This document shows, one piece after another, positions 51,994 through 61,943 of a stretch of DNA of 64,000 nucleotides (positions are counted from its first letter, which is position 1; each line of letters begins with the position of its first letter). This DNA is from Weeksellaceae bacterium (GTDB lineage Bacteria > Bacteroidota > Bacteroidia > Flavobacteriales > Weeksellaceae). The translations under genes and the position numbers were made by a program. Below the pieces are notes generated by a model, which was given only the letters and a program-made list of their open reading frames with translations, was not told the DNA's origin and searched no databases. The DNA is taken from contig JAKLPS010000027.1 in assembly GCA_022013695.1 (NCBI GenBank), positions 60,716 through 124,715 on the forward strand, written 5' to 3'.

Positions 51994-52440
51994 ATGTTGA
52001 AGCTTGGCGATTCTTTACCTCAGTTTATCGGAACCAATCAAAATAAAGAACGCGTAGATTCTCAAAAACTAAAAGGAAAAAAATTGGTGGTTTTCTTTTA
52101 TCCCAAAGCCAGCACGCCGGGCTGTACGGCGGAAGCCTGTAACCTGAGAGACAATTATGCGCTGTTGAAGCAGAAAGGATATCAGTTGCTTGGCGTGAGT
52201 GCAGATTCTGTGACACGTCAGAAGAATTTCAGCGATAAAAATGACTTGCCGTTTGATGTCATCGCAGACGAAGACCACGATATTATTAATAAATTCGGTG
52301 TGTGGCAACTCAAGAAGTTTATGGGCAAAGAGTTTATGGGAATCGTACGAACGACTTTTGTATTTGATGAAAACGGAATTTGCACAAAAATTATTGATAA
52401 AGTAAAAACGAAAGATCACGCCGCGCAGATTTTGGAATGA
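51994..52440 (+). CDS. bcp: Thioredoxin-dependent thiol peroxidase Bcp/PrxQ
   Basis: A 148-residue peroxiredoxin. The active site is YPKASTPGCTAEACNLRD with peroxidatic Cys44 and a Cys at 49, the spacing of Bcp-type atypical 2-Cys enzymes. GVSADS and the GIVRTTFVFDENG strand complete the fold. It reduces H2O2 and organic peroxides using thioredoxin. It shares a 35-base divergent promoter region with nth; joint response to oxidative stress is plausible. Confidence 0.93.
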   Translation: MLKLGDSLPQFIGTNQNKERVDSQKLKGKKLVVFFYPKASTPGCTAEACNLRDNYALLKQKGYQLLGVSADSVTRQKNFSDKNDLPFDVIADEDHDIINKFGVWQLKKFMGKEFMGIVRTTFVFDENGICTKIIDKVKTKDHAAQILE

Positions 52441-52452
52441 TTCATTAAAGAT

Positions 52453-52932
52453 TCATTTAATAGGAATCCAGATTTCCTCTTCTGCAGAATCATTGTTTGG
52501 ATTATAATCCTCCCTAAAAATTTCAAAATGCGGTCTGTCGTCAATCAAGAAATTATTTTCAGGAATAAAGTTTGGGAAGATAGATCCGAAAATTTCCGAT
52601 CCATTTTTTGCTTTTCCTATGTATTCGAAAACAAGATATTTTCCGCCATTTAATCCAAATGACTCAAAATCATTTGGAATATGGTCAAAATCGGAAACTT
52701 CCGCGAGTGCATATTTTAAAAAGGATTGATCGGGCGTAAAATTCTCAGGATAGATCTGAAGTGAAAATAGTTGGTCAGAAATTCGATTGGTCATTTCATT
52801 TCTTCTCATCATCAATTTCTTCCAGACAATTGGCGTTTTGTCTTTCTGGAAAGATGTTTTGAGGCTGAATCCCACCAATTTTTTGGGTTCGATAACTTCG
52901 ATGCGGTAAGGTAAAGGCATTTCGATTTTCAT
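52453..52932 (-). CDS. GyrI-like / AraC effector-binding domain protein
   Basis: A 159-residue protein with no DNA-binding domain. The start PYRIEVIEPKKLVGFS and the middle YLVFEYIGKAKNGSEIFGSIFPNFIPENNF and FEIFREDY fit the GyrI-like SHS2-pair fold that binds small molecules. Free-standing members may hydrolyse or sequester ligands. It is convergent with bcp; its own promoter is not clear. Confidence 0.75.
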   Translation of the reverse strand: MKIEMPLPYRIEVIEPKKLVGFSLKTSFQKDKTPIVWKKLMMRRNEMTNRISDQLFSLQIYPENFTPDQSFLKYALAEVSDFDHIPNDFESFGLNGGKYLVFEYIGKAKNGSEIFGSIFPNFIPENNFLIDDRPHFEIFREDYNPNNDSAEEEIWIPIK

Positions 52933-52997
52933 AAGAGATTCTAATTTTCGTTGGAACGTACATCCAAAATCTGATGTTTCCCATTCTTAATATTGAA

Positions 52998-53024
52998 CAA
53001 AAAGCCACCAAAAAAGGTGGCTTA
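52998..53024 (-). terminator. Terminator of the S46 peptidase gene
   Basis: AAGCCACC / GGTGGCTT, an 8-bp stem with a 6-base loop, followed on the minus strand by a T-run. It lies 24 bases after the peptidase stop. Confidence 0.8.
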
Positions 53025-53047
53025 GATATGATATTGTAACATAAATG

Positions 53048-55180
53048 TTATTTCACCAAAGTCAGCTCGCTGATAAGTCTGGTAGCACCGGCGTATCTGT
53101 CGATTACCCAAAGGACATATCGCACATCCACGTTGATGGTCCTCTGCAAATTGGGTTCGAAAACGATGTCGCCGCTCAAAGCTTCGCTATTGCCGTCGAA
53201 GGCAAGACCTAGCAGGTTTCCGTTTCCATCGATGATGGGTGAGCCAGAATTGCCTCCTGTGATATCATTGTTGGATAAGAAATTGATTGGCATATATCCC
53301 TGTTTGTCTGCATATTGTCCATAATCTTTTTTCTTGGCTAGATCCAAAACTTTTTTCGGAAGGTCAAATTCCTCATCGCCCTTTTTGTATTTGGCAACCA
53401 TTCCGTTGATGTCGGTATAATAATTTTCCTTGATGCCGTCGTAGTTTCGATCTGTTCTGATAGGCAAGGTTTGCACGGTTCCATACGTCAATCGCATCGT
53501 CGAGTTCGCATCTGGGTAGAAAACTTTTTCGGGCTGTGCTTTTCGGAGGCCGTCTAAGAAAAGTCGGCTGTTTTTGGCAAAATTATCCTCCACCTTCGCA
53601 TATTTTTCTATGCTTAATTTTTGATCTTCGACTACACCGTTGACGAATTGTCTCAGTTGGTCGGCATCAATTTTCAGCCTATCGGGATTTTCTACGAAGG
53701 CCAGCGCCGATTTTTTATTGGCAAAAATAGATTTGTAAGCCATTGTTGAAAGACTGTTTACATCTGCTGCCGCAATGGTGGGCGATGCAACATCCTTGGG
53801 AACCCGAGCTTTGTAAAGCGAGGTCAGCGCTACCAGCATATCGCCCTCTACATTGTCGTGGAATCCGTCGTAAGCTTTTTCTACGGCCTCGAGGACTTTG
53901 GGTTTCATCGCAGTTTTTCCTGCAGCATCTTGGTCGGCATAAGTTTTGAAAAGATTCCCCAATTGGAAAGCGGCACCTACGTAATGAGCATTTCTTTGCA
54001 ATATAGAAGCATAATTTCGCTCAACATTTCTATCCGAGATTTGCTCATAATAAGCTTTGATTTCCGTTAAAACGTTGTAGTAAGTTGGCTCGTTTGCAGA
54101 TTGAGCTGCCCATTGCGTATAGATTTGTTCTATTTTTTGTTTTTCGGCAATGGTTCCGTTTTTCTTCACAGCCTCTATCGTTCCTTGTCTGTTTTTCCAG
54201 TAATTTGCAACACTGGCGTACTGAAAAGCATAGTCCAACTGTGTTGCTTTGTCCTTATCCATATACTTTTTCATCACATCCATTGCTGCTTTAGACGCTT
54301 CTACCCAAGCTGGATAATCCTTGTCCACCATCTGTCCGATGCCGTAGGAAGTCAAGTACCGGTTGGTTCGCCCGGGATATCCTAGAATCATTGTGAAATC
54401 GCCGGGTTTGTAACCTTTAAGCGAAATGGGTAAGAAATGTTTCGGTTTAAGAGGGACGTTGGTCTCCGAATATTCTGCCGGATTGCCATGGGCATCGGCA
54501 TACGCGCGGAAAACCGTGAAATCTGCCGTGTGTCTTGGCCATTCCCAATTGTCGGTGTCGCCACCAAATTTTCCTAGAGAAGAAGGCGGAGCGCCAACCA
54601 AGCGAATATCTTTATAGTCTTGATAAACAAAATAATAGAACTCATTTCCGTTGAAGAAATCTTTCACTACCACGGTGTATTTTCCGTTATCAGAGTTTTC
54701 TGTTTGGATGGCTTTATATTCAGCATCGATCACCGCTTTTCTGTCTGCCGCCGACATACCGTTGTTCAGTTTTGCATTGATTCGTGCAGAGACGTCGTCC
54801 ATTCTCACCAGAAAACGGATGTAGAGTCCTTTCGCATTAAACTCTTCATTGGGTTTCATGGCCCAGAATCCATTTTTCAAATAATCTTTTTCGGGCGTAG
54901 AAGCTGCCGCAACGGCGTCATAACCGCAGTGGTGATTGGTAAAAATCAAGCCTTGGCTGGAAACCATTTCGCCAGTGCAGAAGCCGCCAAAACTGACGAT
55001 GGCATCTTTCAAACTGGAGTTGTTCACAGAGTAGATTTCTTCAGGCGTCAGATGCAAGCCTTCTTTCTGCATGTCCACGCCGTTCAGACGTTTTACCAGC
55101 ATCAGAAGCCACATTCCTTCGTCTGCTCTCATTTGGGCAAAGCTTAATAAAAATGTCAGTGCCAAAAATATTTTTTTCAT
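53048..55180 (-). CDS. S46 family dipeptidyl-peptidase (DPP7/DPP11 type)
   Basis: A 710-residue periplasmic serine exopeptidase. It has a signal peptide to about residue 19 (FAQMRA). The catalytic triad parts are visible: TNHHCGYDA (His, about residue 86), the middle Asp in GGDTDNWEWPRHTADF, and the nucleophile GGNSGSPI near residue 650. The stretch after it reads GLAFDGN. As I recall, DPP7-like enzymes carry Gly where DPP11 carries the Arg that selects Asp/Glu, so a hydrophobic-preferring DPP7 is more likely. It releases dipeptides for amino-acid growth. Confidence 0.92.
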   Translation of the reverse strand: MKKIFLALTFLLSFAQMRADEGMWLLMLVKRLNGVDMQKEGLHLTPEEIYSVNNSSLKDAIVSFGGFCTGEMVSSQGLIFTNHHCGYDAVAAASTPEKDYLKNGFWAMKPNEEFNAKGLYIRFLVRMDDVSARINAKLNNGMSAADRKAVIDAEYKAIQTENSDNGKYTVVVKDFFNGNEFYYFVYQDYKDIRLVGAPPSSLGKFGGDTDNWEWPRHTADFTVFRAYADAHGNPAEYSETNVPLKPKHFLPISLKGYKPGDFTMILGYPGRTNRYLTSYGIGQMVDKDYPAWVEASKAAMDVMKKYMDKDKATQLDYAFQYASVANYWKNRQGTIEAVKKNGTIAEKQKIEQIYTQWAAQSANEPTYYNVLTEIKAYYEQISDRNVERNYASILQRNAHYVGAAFQLGNLFKTYADQDAAGKTAMKPKVLEAVEKAYDGFHDNVEGDMLVALTSLYKARVPKDVASPTIAAADVNSLSTMAYKSIFANKKSALAFVENPDRLKIDADQLRQFVNGVVEDQKLSIEKYAKVEDNFAKNSRLFLDGLRKAQPEKVFYPDANSTMRLTYGTVQTLPIRTDRNYDGIKENYYTDINGMVAKYKKGDEEFDLPKKVLDLAKKKDYGQYADKQGYMPINFLSNNDITGGNSGSPIIDGNGNLLGLAFDGNSEALSGDIVFEPNLQRTINVDVRYVLWVIDRYAGATRLISELTLVK

Positions 55181-55307
55181 AGTGAAATTATTTTAATGAG
55201 GCTAATTTAAACATTATTTTAAATCTGTTGGTATGAATTTGGATAAGAAATTAGGCAAGTCCCACCCAAAAGATCAACGACAAATCCGTTTATTAAAATA
55301 AAAAATT

Positions 55308-55718
55308 ATGAAAAGAAGTGCAAAAGCAGTCTGGAAAGGCACAGTGAAAGAAGGAAGCGGCGTGCTGACAACGCAGAGCACCACACTTAATGAAACTCAA
55401 TATTCATTCAAAAGCCGATTTGAAGAAGGTGTGGGAACCAATCCGGAAGAACTGTTGGCCGCTGCGCACGCCGGCTGTTTCACGATGATGACTTCATCGT
55501 TGCTATCGGAAGCAGGCTTCACACCAGAAAGTTTGGAGACCGATTGCAAAATAAGCCTAACCGATGGAAAAATCTCATTATCAGAACTGACATTAACAGG
55601 AAAAGTACCAGGAATCTCGGAAGAAGAATTCCAGAAAATTGCAAAGGAGGCTAAGGAAAAATGCCCAGTAAGTGTGGCTTTCACATTCGAAAAAACATTG
55701 ACGGCCACTTTAGTTTAG
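55308..55718 (+). CDS. OsmC family peroxiredoxin
   Basis: A 136-residue OsmC/Ohr protein. The peroxidatic Cys is in AAAHAGCFTMMTS (about Cys57) and the second Cys in KEKCPVSVAF near residue 118. The N-terminal KRSAKAVWKG and GTNPEELLAA are typical of the OsmC rather than Ohr branch. It detoxifies organic hydroperoxides. It is monocistronic, with a strong terminator after it. Confidence 0.9.
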   Translation: MKRSAKAVWKGTVKEGSGVLTTQSTTLNETQYSFKSRFEEGVGTNPEELLAAAHAGCFTMMTSSLLSEAGFTPESLETDCKISLTDGKISLSELTLTGKVPGISEEEFQKIAKEAKEKCPVSVAFTFEKTLTATLV

Positions 55719-55754
55719 TTTGGAAAATCGACTTTCAAAGTTAAAATAGAAAAT

Positions 55755-55784
55755 AAAAAACCAAAGATGAACTTTGGTTTTTTT
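55755..55784. terminator. Terminator after osmC-like gene
   Basis: AAAAACCAAAG / CTTTGGTTTTT, an 11-bp stem with a 5-base loop followed by T-run, 40 bases after the stop. Confidence 0.85.
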
Positions 55785-55829
55785 GCTGAAAAAATGGTAA
55801 CTTGTCGGAATCAGAAATTATAGAATTTA

Positions 55830-57053
55830 ATGATAGAAAAAAAAGAGCATCTGTACGAAAAAGCGGTTTTGGTAGGCCTTATCACCCAAAACCAAAGCGA
55901 GGAAAAACTGACAGAATATATGGACGAGCTGGAGTTTCTCGCACTTACAGCCGGCGCAACTGTTGCCCAACGCTTTACCCAAAGATTGACCCAGCCGGAT
56001 TCCAAAACATTTGTCGGTAAAGGAAAAATGGAGGAAATCCGTGATTTTGTAAAAGAAAACGACATCGGAACCGTGATTTTTGACGACGAATTGTCGCCGT
56101 CTCAACTTAAAAATTTGGAACGCGAGATGGACATTAAAATTCTGGACCGAACGAATTTGATTCTGGATATTTTCGCCCAACGTGCGCAAACTTCCTACGC
56201 AAGGACTCAGGTGGAATTGGCTCAGTATCAATATCTTCTCCCGCGATTGAGCCGCATGTGGACGCACCTCGAAAGGCAGCAAGGAGGAATCGGGATGCGA
56301 GGCCCGGGCGAAACAGAAATCGAAACCGATAGACGGATCATCCGAGACCGCATCAATCTCTTGAAAGACAAGCTGAAAGTCATCGATAAACAGATGGGAA
56401 CGCAACGCAACAACCGCGGAAAAATGGTGCGTGCAGCACTGGTGGGCTACACCAATGTTGGGAAATCTACTTTGATGAATGCCTTGTCCAAATCAGATGT
56501 TTTTGCAGAGAATAAACTGTTTGCAACGCTGGATACGACGGTTCGCAAAGTTGTCATTGGAAATCTGCCTTTTCTTTTGACAGATACAGTCGGCTTCATC
56601 AGAAAATTGCCGACTCAGCTGGTGGAGAGTTTCAAATCTACTTTGGATGAGGTTCGAGAGGCAGATTTGCTGATCCACGTGGTTGATATTTCGCACGAAA
56701 GTTTCGAAGATCACATCAATTCTGTGAATGAAATCCTTCAGGAAATCGATGCACACCGCAAGCCTATGATAATGGTTTTCAATAAAATAGACGACTTCAG
56801 TTATGAGAAGAAAGAGGATGACGACCTGACGCCGGGCTCCCACAAAAATATTTCTTTGGAAGAATGGACCAAGACGTGGATGGCAAAATCCAAATTTCCC
56901 ACCGTTTTCATCTCTGCATTGACGAAAGAGAACTTTCCGGAGATGAAGAAAATGATCTATGACGAGGTTCACAGGATTCATATTTCCCGATTCCCATACA
57001 ATGATTTGTTGTTTGAATATTTTGAAGATGAAGATGATGCAAGTCATGAATAG
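55830..57053 (+). CDS. hflX: GTPase HflX
   Basis: A 407-residue ribosome-associated GTPase. The N-terminal HflX domain includes FVGKGKMEEIRDFV and the GIGMRGPGETEIETDRR signature before the G domain. G1 is GYTNVGKSTLMN, G3 is DTVGFIRKLP and G4 is NKID. HflX rescues or splits stalled ribosomes under stress. The glsA ATG lies 8 bases inside its end, so the two are coupled. Confidence 0.95.
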   Translation: MIEKKEHLYEKAVLVGLITQNQSEEKLTEYMDELEFLALTAGATVAQRFTQRLTQPDSKTFVGKGKMEEIRDFVKENDIGTVIFDDELSPSQLKNLEREMDIKILDRTNLILDIFAQRAQTSYARTQVELAQYQYLLPRLSRMWTHLERQQGGIGMRGPGETEIETDRRIIRDRINLLKDKLKVIDKQMGTQRNNRGKMVRAALVGYTNVGKSTLMNALSKSDVFAENKLFATLDTTVRKVVIGNLPFLLTDTVGFIRKLPTQLVESFKSTLDEVREADLLIHVVDISHESFEDHINSVNEILQEIDAHRKPMIMVFNKIDDFSYEKKEDDDLTPGSHKNISLEEWTKTWMAKSKFPTVFISALTKENFPEMKKMIYDEVHRIHISRFPYNDLLFEYFEDEDDASHE

Positions 57054-57966
57054 TCAAATAGCGGATATCATCACTCAGATTTTCTACAAAGTAAAAAACG
57101 AAGAAAGCTTGGGAGAAATCGCAAAGTATATTCCCGAACTTTCTAATGTAGATGCAGAAAAGTTCGGAGTGCATATTGCTTTTTTGAATGGCGAATCTTT
57201 CGGAATCGGTGATTTTCAGGAAAAATTTTCGATCCAAAGTATTGCCAAGGTTTTGTCCTTATCACTTGCATATCGGCATCTTGGAGAACGCATCTGGACA
57301 AGATTGGACGTTGAACCATCCGGAAATGCGTTCAATTCGTTGATCCAATTGGAGTCCGACAAAGGAATTCCGAGAAATCCCTTCATCAATGCTGGCGCCC
57401 TGGTAGTTTGCGATATTTTAATTGATATTTTACAAAATCCAAAAGAGGAATTACTCAGCTTCATTTGGCAATTTGCAGGCACAAAATCTATTAATTATTC
57501 CTTACGGATCGCGAAATCCGAAAAACAAACAGGCTTCAGAAATATTGCACTTTGCAATTTTATCAAATCTTTTGGAAATATCAAGAATTCTCCGGAAGAA
57601 GTTTTGGATTTGTACTATTTGCTATGTTCTGTCGAAATGAGTTGCGAAGAACTGAGCTATACTTTTGGCTTTCTCGCCAATAAAGGAAAGATTCTGGGTG
57701 CGGATCAGGAAATACTAAGCCTTAGCAAGACCAAAAGAATCAATGCTGTGATGCAAACCTGTGGCTTTTATGATGAGTCTGGCGAGTTTGCCTTCCGCGT
57801 GGGTTTGCCAGGGAAAAGTGGTGTCGGCGGTGGCATTGTTGCATTGATGCCCAATCAGTATGTGGTAAGCGTGTGGAGTCCCCAATTAAACGAAAAAGGA
57901 AACTCTTTCCGAGGGATGAAGTTTCTTGAAGAATTTACGACCGCAACAAACGTCTCAATTTTTTAA
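57046..57966 (+). CDS. glsA: Glutaminase
   Basis: A 306-residue serine-dependent glutaminase, deamidating glutamine to glutamate. Key blocks are KFSIQSIAKVLSLSLA with the SxxK Ser/Lys pair, VEPSGNAFNSLIQLE, GIPRNPFINAGAL, a Tyr in TCGFYDESGEFAFRVGLPGKSGVGGGI and VWSPQLNEKGNS. The track's 56959 start overlaps hflX far upstream; ATG 57046 fits homologue length and gives an 8-base overlap. Confidence 0.92.
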   Translation: MNSQIADIITQIFYKVKNEESLGEIAKYIPELSNVDAEKFGVHIAFLNGESFGIGDFQEKFSIQSIAKVLSLSLAYRHLGERIWTRLDVEPSGNAFNSLIQLESDKGIPRNPFINAGALVVCDILIDILQNPKEELLSFIWQFAGTKSINYSLRIAKSEKQTGFRNIALCNFIKSFGNIKNSPEEVLDLYYLLCSVEMSCEELSYTFGFLANKGKILGADQEILSLSKTKRINAVMQTCGFYDESGEFAFRVGLPGKSGVGGGIVALMPNQYVVSVWSPQLNEKGNSFRGMKFLEEFTTATNVSIF

Positions 57967-58004
57967 ACTCAATAAAAAGAAAACTATTAGTGGACAAAAA
58001 TCTA

Positions 58005-58331
58005 ATGGATTATCCTTCTCTCAGGCCGTTCCTACATTATTTCCTTCATCTGTTTTTTCCGGTGATTATTGCCTATGTCTTTTTTCGGAAGAATTGGAAA
58101 AAAGCGTACTTCATTCTCCTCGGGACGATGCTGGTAGACGCAGATCACCTGCTCAGTACGCCGATTTTCTCGGCAAACCGTTGCAGTATCAACTTTCATT
58201 TTCTTCATACTTATTGGGCGATGGAAATTTATGTTCTGCTCCTTTTTTTCAAGGGTGTCCCGAGGATCATTGGTGTGGGACTGCTGTTTCACATGCTTAC
58301 CGACTGGATAGATTGCCTCTGGATACATTAA
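58005..58331 (+). CDS. DUF6122-type small membrane protein
   Basis: A 108-residue protein (or 113 from GTG 57990). Three or four hydrophobic segments carry an LGTMLVDADHLLSTPIF motif, a His cluster (FHFLHTYW) and FHMLTDWIDC. The His/Asp pattern within the membrane resembles metal-dependent hydrolase-like DUF4184/LexA-unrelated YdjM families, but the best match by memory is DUF6122. It follows glsA closely on the same strand. The function is unknown. Confidence 0.7.
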   Translation: MDYPSLRPFLHYFLHLFFPVIIAYVFFRKNWKKAYFILLGTMLVDADHLLSTPIFSANRCSINFHFLHTYWAMEIYVLLLFFKGVPRIIGVGLLFHMLTDWIDCLWIH

Positions 58332-58401
58332 AAAGATTTTTTGGATTTTACTTCATAATGAGTTCCTGAATTTGCACTAAAATATTGCATAAATTTAACC
58401 A

Positions 58402-61400
58402 ATGGAAAAGGCAAGACAAATATTTCAAACCGAAAATAAAAAGCGCTGGAGAAACGTAAAATGGAGCGGCAGGGTTATTATCTTCGTCGTTCTGCTGTTG
58501 TTCGCTGCGCTGGGTCTGATGATGAAGATGGACAAGAGCCCAAAGTTCCCTTTTCACGAGGATTACAAAGCAGTCATCACGGCCAACAAGCCCTATCTGC
58601 AAGAGAACAAAATATCCAAAGAATACAAAGGTTTCCGAAGTTTTATCCACGCCAAGAAAATGCACACGGTGGAAGAAAAAGTAAAAAGATCGCGAGCGGA
58701 ACATCTCAAAAATCAAAGCAAAAGCTGGAACAGCTTTCCAGCAGGGATTCGATCTGCATTTTATGTGGCTTGGGATCCGCAATCTCTGATGTCTTTGCGA
58801 AGAAATATCAAACACATTAATCTCGTCTTTCCAGAATGGTTTTTCATAGATCCAAAAACGGGTGATTTGAAGACCAATATGGATCCCGAGGGCTTCAAGG
58901 TGATCAAAAGGAGCGGCATTGCAGTGCTTCCGATCCTCAGCAATAACTCCAATCAGGAATTTCATTCCGAAGGTATTGGAAAAGTTTTAGCTGATCCGCA
59001 CAAAAGAATGATCCTGATAAACAAAGTGACCGCCCAATGTTTAAAATATCATTTCAAAGGAATTAATATTGATTTCGAAGATTTGAACTTAGACAGCGAT
59101 CAGATCCTGATCGATTTCGTTGCAGATCTCTCGGTGGTTTTCCAAAAAAATCACCTTCTGATTTCTATGGATGTAATGACGGATAACGATGATTATAATA
59201 TCAAAAAGCTAGATCCGTATGTTGATTATTTTGTTCTGATGGCCTATGACGAGTACTCTGCAGACAGCGATTCGGGGCCGATTTCTTCCCAGAAATGGAT
59301 CGAGCAGCAGACGGATCAAATGATTGAAAAAACAAGTCCTCAAAAAGTCATTTTGGGTCTCGGAGCCTATGGCTACGACTGGAGCAGCAATGCCGATCAG
59401 AATACATCGGTCACTTACATGCAGGCCATTACAAAAGCCAGTGCCAGCGGCGCGGTCATTAATTTTGATGATAATACTTTTAATCTCAATTATTCTTACA
59501 ACGACAATAATAGCAACACACATACTGTTTTTTTCAATGATGCCGCTGCAATCTTCAACACCATGCGATTCTCTTCGGAATATCCATTGGCAGGAACCGC
59601 TCTTTGGCGTCTGGGAAGTGAGGATAGCCGCATCTGGACTTTCTACAACAAAGATTTGACCGCATCAGCGCTGGGCGGATTCAATATGAAAACGCTGGAA
59701 AATGTGAAAGGACAAACGATGGTAGATTACATCGGAGACGGAGAAGTTTTACAAGTTCTAAATACGCCACACGACGGGAAAATCAAGCTGGAAATGGATC
59801 AAAATGAGAAAATCGTAACAGACGAGAATTACCTCTCCTACCCCAGCTCCTATGAAGTGAGAAAGTATGGCGCTGCGCCGCAAAAACAATTGGTGCTCAC
59901 CTTTGATGATGGCCCCGATGAAACCTATACGCCGCAGATACTGGACGTTCTTTCCAAATATCATGTTCCCGCGGCTTTCTTTTTGGTGGGCATCAATGCA
60001 GAAAAGAATTTACCTTTAGTAAAAAGAATTTATCGGGAAGGCCACGAAATCGGAAATCACACCTTCACCCACGAAAATATCGCCAAAGTGACGCCGCAGA
60101 GAGCGTTGCTAGAGCTGAAGCTCACACGCCTGCTCATAGAATGCATCACGGGACACAGCACCCTCCTATTCCGCGCGCCATACAACGCCGATTCTGAACC
60201 TACGACGACGGAGGAGATCATCCCGGTAGCTTTGGCAGGACAGCAAAATTATTTGGATATCGGGGAAAATATCGATCCAGAAGACTGGCAGCCGGGCGTA
60301 ACTGCCCACCAGATCGTTGCCCGGGTGCTAGATGGCATCCGGAAAGAAAGGGGAAATATCATTTTGCTGCACGATGCCGGCGGAGAAACCAGAGCCGAAA
60401 CCGTAAAAGCACTTAACATCCTGATCCCGATGCTCCAGAAGAAGGGCTATCAGTTTACAAATATTACAAACATTCTTCATAAAAACAGGAATGAGTTGAT
60501 GCCGGCGGTTCCCAAAACCAAATCCTATTATATTATGCAGCTCAACTTGCTGCTCGCAACCGTTATCTATGGAATCAGTCATTTTTTGGTAGCCTTATTT
60601 GTGATCTTTATCTCCTTAGGAATTGTCAGATTGCTGCTGATGATGTATTGGGCAACTCGGGAATATAATAAAGAAAAAAAATTGATGGGATTCCCAACAT
60701 TAGAAAGCTATCCCAAGGTTTCCATCATTGTTCCGGCCTATAATGAAGAAGTGAACATTGTCTCTTCGCTGTATAATTTGCTCAGCCAGAGCTATCCCAA
60801 TTATGATATTGTGTTTGTGGATGATGGTAGCACAGATTCTACATTGGAAAAAGTGAAAGCTTCGTTTTCCGACATCAAGGATATGAAAATCCTTACAAAA
60901 GTAAATGGAGGAAAAGCAACGGCACTCAATTTTGGAATTTCGAAGACCGACGCAGAGTTTGTCGTCTGCATCGATGCAGATACCAAGTTGGAAAAAGACG
61001 CTGTAAAATATCTGATTTCCAGATTTGTAAATGAAACAGAAGAAAAGAATATTGCTGCCGTTGCAGGAAATGTAAAGGTAGGAAACCGGGTCAATTGGCT
61101 TACAAGATGGCAATCCATAGAATATACGACCAGTCAGAATTTTGACCGTTTGGCTTATGCGAATATCAATGCCATCACCGTAATACCTGGCGCAATTGGC
61201 GCTTTTAGAAAAGCGGTCATCCAGGAAGTGGGCGGCTATTCTTCCGACACTTTGGCCGAAGATTGTGATCTTACCGTTAGGATTTTGAAAAAAGGCTACA
61301 CCATTGCCAACGAAAATCGAGCTATTGCGATAACAGAAGCACCAGAATCTGTCACTCAATTTCTGAAACAGCGCTTCCGATGGACTTATGGCATTATGCA

Positions 61401-61806
61401 AATGTTTTGGAAACAGCGCGAGACCTTTTTGAATCCCCAATACAAGGGCCTCGGGTTGTGGGCAATGCCCAACATCTTGGTTTTCCAGTACATTATTCCG
61501 CTTTTTTCGCCAATTGCAGATGTGGTTATGTTTTTTGGGATTCTATCGGGGAATGGTCATAAGATATTCGGGTATTATCTGATGTTCTTGGCAGTAGATT
61601 CGTTATTAGCACTCATTGCTTTCTTGCTTCAGCGGGAAAAATGGGTTGATCTGTTGTACATTGTTCCCCAGAGATTTGGCTATCGCTGGCTGATGTACAT
61701 CGTTCTTTTCCGAAGTTTGAAACACGTGTCTAAGGGTGAAATGCAAGCCTGGGGTTTTCTCAAAAGAACGGGAAATGTCAAGAATTTTGTAACAGAGAAT
61801 CAGTGA
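58402..61806 (+). CDS. GH18 - NodB deacetylase - GT2 trimodular glycan enzyme
   Basis: A 1134-residue membrane protein. A membrane helix at about 22-41 leads to a GH18-type glycosidase domain (about 110-430) with FKGINIDFEDL, the DxE catalytic end of GH18. Next is a NodB polysaccharide deacetylase (about 495-690): LTFDDGPDE, EIGNHTFTHENI (metal HxxxH) and RAPYNAD. A membrane segment at about 715-740 precedes a processive GT2 domain (about 770-1000) with IIVPAYNEE, VDDGSTDST, CIDADTK, AEDCDLT and QRFRW. Further helices end the protein. It looks like a machine that makes, deacetylates and trims a GlcNAc-type polymer across the inner membrane. Confidence 0.9.
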   Translation: MEKARQIFQTENKKRWRNVKWSGRVIIFVVLLLFAALGLMMKMDKSPKFPFHEDYKAVITANKPYLQENKISKEYKGFRSFIHAKKMHTVEEKVKRSRAEHLKNQSKSWNSFPAGIRSAFYVAWDPQSLMSLRRNIKHINLVFPEWFFIDPKTGDLKTNMDPEGFKVIKRSGIAVLPILSNNSNQEFHSEGIGKVLADPHKRMILINKVTAQCLKYHFKGINIDFEDLNLDSDQILIDFVADLSVVFQKNHLLISMDVMTDNDDYNIKKLDPYVDYFVLMAYDEYSADSDSGPISSQKWIEQQTDQMIEKTSPQKVILGLGAYGYDWSSNADQNTSVTYMQAITKASASGAVINFDDNTFNLNYSYNDNNSNTHTVFFNDAAAIFNTMRFSSEYPLAGTALWRLGSEDSRIWTFYNKDLTASALGGFNMKTLENVKGQTMVDYIGDGEVLQVLNTPHDGKIKLEMDQNEKIVTDENYLSYPSSYEVRKYGAAPQKQLVLTFDDGPDETYTPQILDVLSKYHVPAAFFLVGINAEKNLPLVKRIYREGHEIGNHTFTHENIAKVTPQRALLELKLTRLLIECITGHSTLLFRAPYNADSEPTTTEEIIPVALAGQQNYLDIGENIDPEDWQPGVTAHQIVARVLDGIRKERGNIILLHDAGGETRAETVKALNILIPMLQKKGYQFTNITNILHKNRNELMPAVPKTKSYYIMQLNLLLATVIYGISHFLVALFVIFISLGIVRLLLMMYWATREYNKEKKLMGFPTLESYPKVSIIVPAYNEEVNIVSSLYNLLSQSYPNYDIVFVDDGSTDSTLEKVKASFSDIKDMKILTKVNGGKATALNFGISKTDAEFVVCIDADTKLEKDAVKYLISRFVNETEEKNIAAVAGNVKVGNRVNWLTRWQSIEYTTSQNFDRLAYANINAITVIPGAIGAFRKAVIQEVGGYSSDTLAEDCDLTVRILKKGYTIANENRAIAITEAPESVTQFLKQRFRWTYGIMQMFWKQRETFLNPQYKGLGLWAMPNILVFQYIIPLFSPIADVVMFFGILSGNGHKIFGYYLMFLAVDSLLALIAFLLQREKWVDLLYIVPQRFGYRWLMYIVLFRSLKHVSKGEMQAWGFLKRTGNVKNFVTENQ

Positions 61807-61930
61807 TAGAATTCGTTTGTAAGGTGAGGATCAGATGGTAATAGATTCCTTTCCCAGAAATTAATTCTTTAAGCTTATTCGGTCGGCTTTCTGTTTTTCC
61901 TATTTTTTAATATCGAAGCAAATTAAACTG

Positions 61931-61938
61931 TAATTTTG
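61931..61938 (+). promoter_or_regulatory. -7 box TAATTTTG for the Kir channel gene
   Basis: A perfect TAnnTTTG box 5 bases before ATG 61944, favouring that start over GTG 61941 and implying a leaderless mRNA. Confidence 0.5.
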
Positions 61939-61943
61939 CAGTG

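Noticed and set aside
60700-61440. 246-aa ORF antisense to the GT2 domain
   Set aside because: Shadow of a well-supported gene; no promoter box or family pattern.
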